Assembly: GCA_003452915.1 (NCBI GenBank)
Contig: DMMZ01000042.1
Coordinates: 7,739-71,738, forward strand
Origin: Clostridiales bacterium
GTDB lineage: Bacteria; Bacillota; Clostridia; Oscillospirales; CAG-382
Length of the DNA: 64,000 nucleotides
Direction: 5' to 3'
Positions 44,346 through 51,016 of this stretch are shown piece after piece. Each line of letters opens with the position of its first letter. Position 1 is the first letter of the stretch. The notes below the pieces were generated by a model. The model did not search any database, had not been told where the DNA came from, and was given only the letters and a program-made list of their open reading frames with translations. The translations under genes and the position numbers were made by a program.

Positions 44346-46883
44346 ATGAAGGCAAAAGCAACTAAGTTTATATCATTTCTATTAATGTTTATTTTTGTTT
44401 TTTCTGTTTTAATCGGATGCGAAAACGGAAAAACCGGTGAGGAAAGCACTAATTCTATTACTGACAACTCAACAGCAATTAAAGAAAAAATCGACAAACT
44501 TTATGTAAGTGAATTAAACAGAAACAAAGAGTTGGTTTGCATAAATACAGGCAATACCTACACAACGACAGGTGACGCTGATGATAACGGAAGTGTAAAG
44601 CTGACCGACGGTGTATATGCTGCCGAAGAAAGCACAGACACCGGCTGGGCAACCTTTAATTATTCTTCTGTGATAGAAATTAACGTTAAGCTTGATGGCG
44701 TTACCGAGGGAATCAATTATTTCAGCCTTAATATGCTTCAGGTCATAAAAAATAGTATTTATTCAGCCGACGAAGTAAAGGTTTTTGCTTCTCTGGACGG
44801 TGTAGAATATGTTGAAATCGGATTAATGATAAGAACAATTACTGAAAGTAATCTTAAACTTTATGAGCTTACTTTATCAGGCGGAATAAAAGCGGCTTAC
44901 ATACGCTATACAGTTAAATCAGAAAAAAGCGGAAAAGCCTATATTGATGAGGTTGGTGTTTACGCTTACGGTGAGAAAGATAAGACAAATGAGATGGAAC
45001 TAATAACTTACGATACAAAATACGATGGTAAGCTGCCAGAAGAGGTTACTACTCCTGTTTACTGGGATAAGAGTGACGAGGATTATGATACAGTAAAAAA
45101 TCTGATTCTGGGTAGAACACCTTCAGTTTTCACAATGAATCTTAGCATAGATTTGGATGTGTCGACTTCACCGGCATCGGATATTTATAAACTGACTGAC
45201 GGAGAATACACACAAAGTGCCAAGTATACCGATCCAGCACTTTTTTGGTCTGCTTCAGCAGTTTCGAATACAGACGGCAGGCTGTTTATATTCGATTTGG
45301 AGAAGACCTCTGCGATTACCGGATTCCGTACAAATTTCGTTGTAGCATCATATGCAGGTGTTTCTTTGCCTGACTCGTATGTTGTTTATTCCTCCGAGAA
45401 CGGTAAAACATGGGATGTAATATACCGCAGGGACGGAATACGCGGCGAAAATACGCTGAATGATACTATTGTTTCGGTTAAGGACGATTTTGATAAAGCA
45501 TATCGTGCAAGATTTGTTGCTGTATTTTTTGATGTGGAAGGACACACGCGCTTTGATGAAATTGAAATATATGGTACTAAATCAACAGAACAGGCATCAC
45601 CTGTTTCCGAAAAAGGAAATACAAAGTTTTTTGGCGGTAAATTTCCTGTTCCGGAAGATGTTAACGGTATTAAAGATACTTTATTGATGTATCACAGCTA
45701 TGCAGGCACTCTAGAAACTCCTGGTCAGGTATTGAGCTTTAATGAAGAGCAGTGTATGACCTGGTTAGCTTATTATGACCGTGATGGCAATATAAAAGAT
45801 ACATATTTTGATACTTTTATTTTTCTGGGCGGTGGTCAGACTGTCGAATGGAATAAAGCTGATATGTGGAAGAAATATAATGATAATCTATTTGCTGATA
45901 GTGTAAACCTGTCTGCCTTGAATTCCGCAGCAGCTAAGGTTGGAGAAGCTCTTGGTAAAGATGATTTTAAAGCAAAGGTTATGCTTACATTATTTCTACC
46001 AAGCAAAGAATTTACAGAATTCGGCGATATCGACGGTGATGGTAAAAATGAAGATTTAAGCACGCTCGAAGGCAAGAAAAAGGTGATGGCTTGGCATATA
46101 GATGAGTATATAAGCCGCTTTAACGGTGCGAATTACACTAACCTTGAGCTTGTCGGTTTTTACTGGCATGACGAAGTAATAAGGTATGACGATGTATCAC
46201 TACCTGCTGCAATACGTTTTTGTGCAGATAAAACGCATGAAAGCGGAGATTACATTATAATGTCTTGCCCGTATTATCTGGCATCGGGTTATTATGATTG
46301 GTATAATCTTGGTTTTGACCTTGCATTTAATCAGCCTGCTTATTATTTTTGGAATAATAATGAAACAGCAATACCAAAAACCTCAACAATAGCAAAAGCT
46401 CTGGGTTATGGTGTTGAAATGGAGGTCGAAGGTGATGCTGTTACCGATATTAATTGTTTGAATAAATATATCGGTTACTTAAAAGGCGGCGTTGATTACG
46501 GATACATGAACGCTGTACATATGTATTATTACAGCCAGCCTTATTATACTTCCTGCAAATCCACGTCCATACTTGGCAGACAACTATATGAGCTAAATTA
46601 TCGTTTTGTAAAAGGTACTTTGTCTTTTGAAACGAGCGAAGCCGTTTATGATGATGTATTTGCTGTTGCTCCAGGGGAGGCCCTTAGTGAAAGATTGGAG
46701 TTGGACGGAATAAGCTACAAGCTTTCTTCTTCCACTAAATACGGAACGTTAAAGTTAGCTAAGGACGGCAGATTTTCATACAAACCTTTTGATGGCTTTA
46801 CAGGAGAGGACAGCTTCTTTATAGAAGTTATGGTTTCCGGAGCAGAAACAGTTATCTATGAAATAAAAGTAAATGTAGGGTAA
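44346..46883 (+). CDS. DUF4855 lipoprotein with discoidin-like domains
   Basis: The protein has 845 residues. The lipobox is VLIGC with Cys25. The N-terminal half contains two beta-sandwich regions that look like F5/8 (discoidin) carbohydrate-binding modules (for example VKVFASLDGVEYVEIG at about 140 and YVVYSSENGKTWDVIYR at about 345). The DUF4855 domain follows (LLMYHSYAGTLETPG, TFIFLGGGQT, FYWHDEVI, DLAFNQPAYYF), a barrel-like domain of unknown activity. The end (GTLKLAKDGRFSYKPFDGF) is a cadherin-like beta-sandwich. It should sit on the cell surface and bind a polysaccharide. It is in an operon with the DUF6259 gene. Confidence 0.82.
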   Translation: MKAKATKFISFLLMFIFVFSVLIGCENGKTGEESTNSITDNSTAIKEKIDKLYVSELNRNKELVCINTGNTYTTTGDADDNGSVKLTDGVYAAEESTDTGWATFNYSSVIEINVKLDGVTEGINYFSLNMLQVIKNSIYSADEVKVFASLDGVEYVEIGLMIRTITESNLKLYELTLSGGIKAAYIRYTVKSEKSGKAYIDEVGVYAYGEKDKTNEMELITYDTKYDGKLPEEVTTPVYWDKSDEDYDTVKNLILGRTPSVFTMNLSIDLDVSTSPASDIYKLTDGEYTQSAKYTDPALFWSASAVSNTDGRLFIFDLEKTSAITGFRTNFVVASYAGVSLPDSYVVYSSENGKTWDVIYRRDGIRGENTLNDTIVSVKDDFDKAYRARFVAVFFDVEGHTRFDEIEIYGTKSTEQASPVSEKGNTKFFGGKFPVPEDVNGIKDTLLMYHSYAGTLETPGQVLSFNEEQCMTWLAYYDRDGNIKDTYFDTFIFLGGGQTVEWNKADMWKKYNDNLFADSVNLSALNSAAAKVGEALGKDDFKAKVMLTLFLPSKEFTEFGDIDGDGKNEDLSTLEGKKKVMAWHIDEYISRFNGANYTNLELVGFYWHDEVIRYDDVSLPAAIRFCADKTHESGDYIIMSCPYYLASGYYDWYNLGFDLAFNQPAYYFWNNNETAIPKTSTIAKALGYGVEMEVEGDAVTDINCLNKYIGYLKGGVDYGYMNAVHMYYYSQPYYTSCKSTSILGRQLYELNYRFVKGTLSFETSEAVYDDVFAVAPGEALSERLELDGISYKLSSSTKYGTLKLAKDGRFSYKPFDGFTGEDSFFIEVMVSGAETVIYEIKVNVG

Positions 46884-46918
46884 AATGTTTTTGGTATAAA
46901 TTATTTTATTAATAACTA

Positions 46919-46947
46919 TTGAAAAAGTTTAATAAGTATGGTAGAAT
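46919..46947 (+). promoter_or_regulatory. Promoter of tRNA-Leu
   Basis: TTGAAA (46919-46924), a 17-base spacer and TAGAAT (46942-46947), about 52 bases before the tRNA. Confidence 0.7.
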
Positions 46948-46962
46948 ACTTTCCGTCCTCAA

Positions 46963-46998
46963 AAAACTGCAGTATGAAAAACATCTGCAGTTTTATAA
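46963..46998 (+). terminator. Hairpin between the tRNA-Leu promoter and the tRNA
   Basis: AAAACTGCAG (46963-46972) and CTGCAGTTTT (46985-46994) form a 10-bp stem with a 12-base loop and a short T run. It can end transcripts from the DUF4855 gene, but it also lies in the leader of the tRNA transcript from the promoter at 46919-46947. Confidence 0.5.
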
Positions 46999-47085
46999 GC
47001 CGGTGTGATGGAATTGGCAGACGTGCTGGACTCAAAATCCAGTGATAGCAATATCGTGCGGGTTCGACCCCCGCCACCGGCACCA
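46999..47085 (+). tRNA. tRNA-Leu (CAA)
   Basis: Complete class II tRNA: acceptor GCCGGTG pairs with CACCGGC, the discriminator A is followed by an encoded CCA. The anticodon loop CTCAAAA between CTGGA and TCCAG gives anticodon CAA (47033-47035). A long variable arm and the T-arm GGGTTCGACCCC are present. The downstream mobile-element repeat begins inside the CCA end. Confidence 0.97.
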
Positions 47086-47091
47086 CGAAAC

Positions 47092-47128
47092 GAACCAGAC
47101 ATTCATACAATGTCTGGTTCTTTCTTTT
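47092..47128 (+). terminator. Terminator of tRNA-Leu
   Basis: GAACCAGACATT-CATAC-AATGTCTGGTTC followed by TTTCTTTT: a perfect 12-bp stem 7 bases after the tRNA. Confidence 0.85.
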
Positions 47129-47164
47129 AATTATTCGATTTCGGAAACGCTGATAACACAAGGA

Positions 47165-47211
47165 AAAGCAAGACAGGTGGGTGCAAAACGCCCGTGCTGC
47201 CTTGCTTTTTT
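47165..47211 (+). terminator. Second terminator-like hairpin in repeat copy 1
   Basis: AAAGCAAG and CTTGCTTT flank inner CAG/CTG and GGGTG/CGCCC pairs, followed by a T run. The left half of its inner stem is also one arm of the 13-bp inverted repeat with 47253-47265, so two mutually exclusive folds are possible. Confidence 0.6.
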
Positions 47212-47359
47212 ATATTTTGAAATTATCCTTAAGCGAGTTCCGCAAAAAGCAATTTGCACCCACCTTGAGCCGTAAACGAGAAAAATTAAATAGTTAAGAG
47301 AATAATTAAATAGTATGATTTAGCTTGCCTAAACAGGATTACTCCGACTTGATATTAGG

Positions 47360-48325
47360 CTAAATACTCTTTTTTGTAGAGTATTTTGTGTTTTTTCTTT
47401 GTCTTACACCGTTCTCATCTGTCTCGACATTGCTGCGCCGTTTTTTTTCGGCTTGTACCATGTCAAAGATTTCTTTCGGAATAATGGGCGGATTGTTATT
47501 CTCCGAAGCGAACTTATCATGCTCACCTTGATTGTTAACGCGCTTGTCTCTGTAGGTGGGCTTGTACGTTTTATAGATGATCGCTGTGCCGTAGTATTTT
47601 GTGTTTTCAAGAATGCACTCAATCGTCCGCTTCGGCCATTGCTTTCTTCCCTTGGGCGAGAGAATACCATCATATTCGAGAGCAGCTTTAATTTTAACGA
47701 TACTCATTCCAGTAATGTAAGAATTGAAGATTTTTCGTACAACAGCCGCTTCTTCTTCAAATATCACTAGATCACCGTTATCATCCTGACGGTAACCGTA
47801 GCACGGTTTATTGTATAGTGCCGAGGTTCCGTCTGCGATTTGTTTTTCTATACTCCAGCGGACATTCATGCTATGATCCTCAAGTTCATCTTGTGCAATG
47901 CTGCTGTATATTGTAAGAAGCTGTTCATCGACACCGTCTGTGTAATAAATTTGTTCACTCATAAAGCAAATATCGATACCGTTTGCCCGTAGTTTGCGGA
48001 CAGCTTCAAGCGCTACAATCGTATCTCGGCTGAATCGACTGAGGCTTTTTACGACCACCAAATCGAGTTTATGAGATACACAATCATAAAGAAGCCGTTG
48101 AAATTCATTTCTTTTCAGAGCGTCGGCTCCACTTTCAACATCTAAATATATGTCCGCGATTTTCCAGTCCGGATGCCTGATGACATACTGTGTTATGCCA
48201 GATGCTTGAGAAGAAAAGCTTCGAAGCTGCTTTTTACTGCTTGAGCTTACTCGGCAGTAGATACCGACCCATTTCCAACCAGGGATTTGAGGCTTTGGGG
48301 GGATAACGGTGACTTTTTTATCCAT
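47360..48325 (-). CDS. Serine recombinase, C-terminally truncated
   Basis: The 321-residue protein has the resolvase catalytic domain: WVGIYCRVSSSS with the nucleophile serine, LVVVKSLSRFSRDT and FMSEQI. The Recombinase domain follows (CYGYRQDD, AVVRKIFNSYITGMS, TIECILENTKYYG). It ends at KNTKYSTKKSI, exactly where large serine recombinases enter their zinc-ribbon (CGxCG) and coiled-coil domains, which are missing. It stops 10 bases from repeat copy 1, so recombination or deletion at the repeat probably cut it. The domains needed for site choice are absent, so activity is doubtful. AGAAAGG precedes the ATG by 11 bases. Confidence 0.88.
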   Translation of the reverse strand: MDKKVTVIPPKPQIPGWKWVGIYCRVSSSSKKQLRSFSSQASGITQYVIRHPDWKIADIYLDVESGADALKRNEFQRLLYDCVSHKLDLVVVKSLSRFSRDTIVALEAVRKLRANGIDICFMSEQIYYTDGVDEQLLTIYSSIAQDELEDHSMNVRWSIEKQIADGTSALYNKPCYGYRQDDNGDLVIFEEEAAVVRKIFNSYITGMSIVKIKAALEYDGILSPKGRKQWPKRTIECILENTKYYGTAIIYKTYKPTYRDKRVNNQGEHDKFASENNNPPIIPKEIFDMVQAEKKRRSNVETDENGVRQRKNTKYSTKKSI

Positions 48326-48474
48326 AATAACACGCCTTTCTGTTCAAGAATAGCTTCCATTTCTTTCGATCCGTGGGTTTTACATAAATTTTGGGTTGAT
48401 CGGTACAATGATTCGATTGCTATTTCCAAGTAACAGATACTCCATTTTTTGCTTGAAGAATGACTTTTAATCAA
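48247..48474 (-). CDS. Small ORF overlapping the recombinase start
   Basis: The frame has 75 codons and starts at a TTG just after a good promoter. Its first 50 residues (SHSSSKKWSICYLEIAIES, then a helix ending MEAILEQKG) look like a real small helical protein, and such ORFs often precede recombinase genes of this type. The last 25 codons overlap the recombinase in another frame. There is no clear ribosome site, so I am unsure of the start and the expression. Confidence 0.4.
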   Translation of the reverse strand: MIKSHSSSKKWSICYLEIAIESLYRSTQNLCKTHGSKEMEAILEQKGVLLWIKKSPLSPQSLKSLVGNGSVSTAE

Positions 48475-48495
48475 TAAAATAGACTAATTACTTTT

Positions 48496-48523
48496 ATTAT
48501 ATCATAGATTTTTTTAGTTACAA
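48496..48523 (-). promoter_or_regulatory. Promoter of the recombinase unit
   Basis: On the minus strand, TTGTAA (48518-48523), a 16-base spacer and a perfect TATAAT (48496-48501). Confidence 0.65.
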
Positions 48524-48579
48524 TAGTTCGGTAAAATATTTTAAAAAACACTTATTTTTCTAGTGTTATTCCATTTTTT

Positions 48580-48641
48580 CACCCACCTGAACCGCGATGA
48601 AGAGAAAAATTTAATTGTGTTAAAAAATAGCCTAAACAAAT
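48580..48641 (+). repeat. Partial third copy of the repeat's right end
   Basis: CACCCACCTGAACCG..GA.GAGAAAAAT...GCCTAAACA matches the right-hand part of the 266-bp repeat with many changes and a deletion. It directly abuts the left end of copy 2, a head-to-tail junction as left by successive insertions at one site. Confidence 0.6.
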
Positions 48642-48908
48642 CACGAAACGAACCAGACATTCATACAATGTCTGGTTCTTTCTTTTAATTATTCTATCTA
48701 ATAAGAGCCGATAACACAAGGAAAAGCAAGACAGGTGGGTGCAAAACGCCCGTACTGCCTTGCTTTTTTATATTTTGAGATTAACCTTAAGCGAGTTCCG
48801 TAAAAAGCAATTTGCACCCACCTTGAGCTGTAAACGAGAAAAATTAAATAGTTAAAAGAATAATTAAATAGTATGATTTGGCTTGCCTAAACAGGATTGC
48901 TACGACTA
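48642..48908 (+). repeat. 267-bp direct repeat, copy 2
   Basis: Diverged copy of 47084-47349, from CACGAAACG to CTACGACT, including the tRNA-type terminator (48650-48686) without a tRNA before it. No gene lies in 48475-49018. Besides the promoter and repeats, the rest (48909-49018) shows nothing I can name. Confidence 0.85.
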
Positions 48909-49018
48909 CAGGTAATATTGCTAGTAATCATTATCTCCTTCCATATCATAAAGCCAATAATGATTATATGAGGATAGTAATGAATATACAATATTCAACC
49001 ATTAATCTTTTATTAATG

Positions 49019-49618
49019 CTAATCCAATAATGTTTGTATACTATCGTCTATATATTTTTCATATTCATCAAAGTCTTTACTTTGGGTGTTTACGTCGTCG
49101 TAATATTTAACAACTTTAAAAGGTACTCCAAAATCGCTCAGCCTTCTAGCTTTGGAACCGAGAGCATTATACTCAAGCTTCTGTAACAATAGCCCTAATC
49201 CCGGAACATCGTCTATATGCTTATTTTGTAAAACAGAAATTCTATATCGATAAAACACATCAAATAGTCCCAAGTATTTTACTAAATGATACTTAAAAAC
49301 ATTGTATACATAATCAGCAACGGTTCGTATAGCAGCATCTTTAGACATAGGTGAATTGATTTTGTTTGTATAGTAATCCACCATTGACAAAAATCCACCT
49401 TGAAGATATGAATGTAACAATACAGTAACTAAAGAATAAATCTGTCTTTCACCGGTTTTAAGATCAATTACAATTTTGAGTTTTTCTTCTTTAACTATAG
49501 GTAGTACAACGTCCATGATAAGTTGAAACCCACGCCAATTTAATTCACGAGCATTACTTTTCGCTAATGAAATAGATACATCTTTGATCTTGTCCAGTTG
49601 TGAAGTGCTAAGACGCAT
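49019..49618 (-). CDS. ORF of unknown function after the broken asd
   Basis: The protein has 199 residues if started at ATG 49618, and I recognise no family. It is mostly helical, with the block RQIYSLVTVLLHSYLQGGFL and a C-terminal GVPFKVVKYYDD. It begins in a different frame within the last codons of the asd fragment (10-base overlap), so it may itself be the 3' end of a larger gene joined here by deletion. It has no clear ribosome site. It lies between repeat copy 2 and the attenuator, within the accessory region. Confidence 0.5.
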   Translation of the reverse strand: MRLSTSQLDKIKDVSISLAKSNARELNWRGFQLIMDVVLPIVKEEKLKIVIDLKTGERQIYSLVTVLLHSYLQGGFLSMVDYYTNKINSPMSKDAAIRTVADYVYNVFKYHLVKYLGLFDVFYRYRISVLQNKHIDDVPGLGLLLQKLEYNALGSKARRLSDFGVPFKVVKYYDDVNTQSKDFDEYEKYIDDSIQTLLD

Positions 49619-49865
49619 TATCCGCCCATTCCAAGCTTGCACCTTTAGAACCTTCTTTTTCCGCAAAAAATACCAGATCAAGCTTCTTGAATAAATCTTC
49701 ACTGACTTTTTGTACATTTACAGGTACACCATCGATTATTTCGTTCCTTTCCCTTGTTGCCATAATTGTTATTGGTCCGTCAACAGGAAATTTTCTTTCA
49801 TTTAATATCCGAACAAGATGCTCTCCGACCGGACCCACACCTAAAACTCCAACTTTTAATCCCAT
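49608..49865 (-). pseudogene. Truncated aspartate-semialdehyde dehydrogenase gene
   Basis: The 85 residues match the NAD(P)-binding N-terminus of Asd: KVGVLGVGPVGEHLVRIL, NERKFP, TIMATRERNEIIDG, LFKKLDLVFFAEKEGSKGAS. The frame ends abruptly at WADNAS, long before the catalytic cysteine, and then a different sequence begins. GGAGG lies 9 bases before the ATG. The upstream promoter, threonine leader peptide and terminator are intact. So the regulated promoter region of an aspartate-family gene survives while the gene has lost about three quarters of its length. Confidence 0.7.
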
Positions 49866-49891
49866 TATATAATTCCTCCAAAAAATTAATT

Positions 49892-49960
49892 TTAATTAAA
49901 CTGATAAAATTTATCAGTCATCAGCCCATCAAAGCAATATGAAGATGCATGCAGTATCAA
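49892..49960 (-). CDS. 22-codon ORF with strong ribosome site
   Basis: After the attenuator terminator, GAAAGGGGGTGATC, almost a full match to the anti-Shine-Dalgarno, precedes a TTG-started frame of 22 residues (ILHASSYCFDGLMTDKFYQF...). It ends 26 bases before the asd start. The last codons form a CTGATAAA/TTTATCAG hairpin. It may be a second leader peptide or a remnant. Confidence 0.4.
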   Translation of the reverse strand: MILHASSYCFDGLMTDKFYQFN

Positions 49961-49980
49961 GGCGATCACCCCCTTTCACA

Positions 49981-50019
49981 AAATAAAAACACCTTACCGA
50001 AATGTCGTCGATAAGGTGT
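49981..50019 (-). terminator. Attenuator terminator before the asd fragment
   Basis: On the minus strand, ACACCTTA and TAAGGTGT form an 8-bp stem with inner CG/CG pairs, followed by TTTTATTT. TACCGA (49995-50000) in one arm can instead pair with TCGGCA (50035-50040), which also forms a hairpin with 50044-50050. These are the alternative folds expected of attenuation. Confidence 0.75.
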
Positions 50020-50058
50020 AAAAAATATATCTCGTCGGCAGATTGCTGACTTAAAACG

Positions 50059-50100
50059 CTAACTCTGAATGGTAGTGGTGGTGTAGAAGAAGCGTATCAT
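50059..50100 (-). CDS. Threonine-rich attenuator leader peptide
   Basis: The 13-codon peptide MIRFFYTTTTIQS has four consecutive threonine codons (ACC ACC ACT ACC) and then isoleucine, like the E. coli thr leader peptide, which is also rich in Thr and Ile codons. AAGGAA lies 9 bases before the ATG, a consensus promoter lies upstream, and a terminator with alternative pairing lies downstream, before an asd fragment of the threonine pathway. Ribosome stalling at Thr codons when threonyl-tRNA is low would favour read-through. Confidence 0.7.
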   Translation of the reverse strand: MIRFFYTTTTIQS

Positions 50101-50134
50101 AATACTAGTTCCTTATAATTAAATAATTTAAGCT

Positions 50135-50163
50135 ATATTAACATAGCTGTTCAAATATGTCAA
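50135..50163 (-). promoter_or_regulatory. Promoter of the attenuator unit
   Basis: On the minus strand, a perfect TTGACA (50158-50163), a 17-base spacer and TAATAT (50135-50140), 34 bases before the leader-peptide ATG. Confidence 0.8.
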
Positions 50164-50205
50164 TATTTATTTTATGCAAAACATATATCATTGAACAATA
50201 ATAAT

Positions 50206-50231
50206 AAGAAAACCGAGCCAATTATTCAGGC
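50206..50231 (-). terminator. Terminator after the recombinase remnant
   Basis: On the minus strand, CGAGCC-TGAATAATT-GGCTCG is followed by GTTTTCTT. Confidence 0.6.
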
Positions 50232-50326
50232 TCGACTTCGATTTCCTTCCCATTACGAAAAACAAACGTTATACTTCCGTTCTTGTGAATAATGCTTTTC
50301 TCTATTGTAATCCTACAAGATAAGTA
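50222..50326 (-). pseudogene. C-terminal remnant of another serine recombinase
   Basis: On the minus strand this frame gives CRITIEKSIIHKNGSITFVF, then RNGKEIEVEPE and a stop, the usual last strand pair of large serine recombinases. It has no N-terminus. It lies upstream of, and on the same strand as, the truncated recombinase at 47360-48325, so it belongs to a different copy. The stop codon is followed by a CGAGCC/GGCTCG hairpin and a T run. Confidence 0.5.
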
Positions 50327-50331
50327 TCTTA

Positions 50332-50360
50332 TTGACTAACCAAAAACGGTGTGATATACT
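50332..50360 (+). promoter_or_regulatory. Promoter of the SGNH-galT operon
   Basis: TTGACT (50332-50337), a 17-base spacer and TATACT (50355-50360), 33 bases before the start codon. Confidence 0.7.
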
Positions 50361-50393
50361 TTTTAAAATAATTAAGTAGTAGGAAGGTTTTTT

Positions 50394-51002
50394 ATGAAAA
50401 TACTATTTCAAGGCGACAGTATAACAGATGCATTACGTAATAGAGCAGATATACACGATTTAGGAAACGGCTACCCAAAATATGCCGCAGAGCTTTTAAA
50501 AAAAGAATATCCGAACAAAGAATTTGAATTCATTAACCTCGGTATAAGCGGAGATAAGGCAGAAAGCTTAAAGGCTCGCTGGCAGAGTGACTGTGTTGAC
50601 CTGCAGCCTGATATCGTATCAATTCTGCTTGGTGTAAATGACACATGGCATTTTGCAGAAAAAGAAGCTTGGATGCCAAACGAGTATTTTGAGGAATGTT
50701 ACAGAGATATTCTTACACAGATAAAAACAAAAACGAAAGCTAAGATAATCATACTTGAGCAGTTTTTGTTATATACCCCAGACAAGGCGTTTTTCAGAGT
50801 TGATTTGAATCCAAAGATAGACATTACACGTAAACTTGCACGTGAGTTTGCTGATATTTTTGTTCCGTTAGACGGTATTTTTGCAGCCGCTTCGATTAAA
50901 AAAGAGCCGACCTTCTGGGCAGCTGACGGTGTTCATCCGACTTTAGACGGAGCAAAGCTGATTGCAGAGCATTATTTACAGGCTATTAAAACATTGTTAT
51001 GA
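50394..51002 (+). CDS. SGNH/GDSL-family hydrolase
   Basis: The 202-residue protein carries the SGNH blocks FQGDSITDA (Ser at 9), NLGISGDKA with the Gly, LGVNDTWH with the Asn, and DGVHPT with Asp and His near 178-182. It has no signal peptide. The resemblance is to rhamnogalacturonan-acetylesterase-type or lipase/acylhydrolase enzymes, and a carbohydrate ester is a plausible substrate because galT follows. The gene ends ATGA, overlapping an upstream ATG of galT. AGGAAGG precedes the start by 8 bases. Confidence 0.87.
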   Translation: MKILFQGDSITDALRNRADIHDLGNGYPKYAAELLKKEYPNKEFEFINLGISGDKAESLKARWQSDCVDLQPDIVSILLGVNDTWHFAEKEAWMPNEYFEECYRDILTQIKTKTKAKIIILEQFLLYTPDKAFFRVDLNPKIDITRKLAREFADIFVPLDGIFAAASIKKEPTFWAADGVHPTLDGAKLIAEHYLQAIKTLL

Positions 51003-51016
51003 GGGGAAAATGTTCA

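Larger units (their letters stand above)
47084..47349 (+). repeat. 266-bp direct repeat, copy 1 (at tRNA-Leu)
   Basis: This stretch is about 90% or more identical by eye to 48642-48908. It starts CACGAAACGAACC at the tRNA CCA end and ends at CTCCGACT. It contains two terminators and the 13-bp inverted repeat AGGTGGGTGCAAA (47175-47187) / TTTGCACCCACCT (47253-47265). The truncated recombinase gene lies between the copies, so they probably reflect integration and recombination of an element at tRNA-Leu. Confidence 0.85.

Noticed and set aside
47042..47275. 77-codon plus-strand frame through tRNA-Leu and repeat copy 1
   Set aside because: It runs through the tRNA and two terminators and has no ribosome site.
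47360..48325. Insertion sequence or transposase
   Set aside because: The catalytic domain is a serine resolvase/invertase type, with no DDE transposase and no short terminal inverted repeats with target duplication.
49866..50100. Lysine riboswitch or T-box upstream of asd
   Set aside because: The conserved motifs of either class are not present, and the Thr-rich leader peptide with terminator explains the region better.
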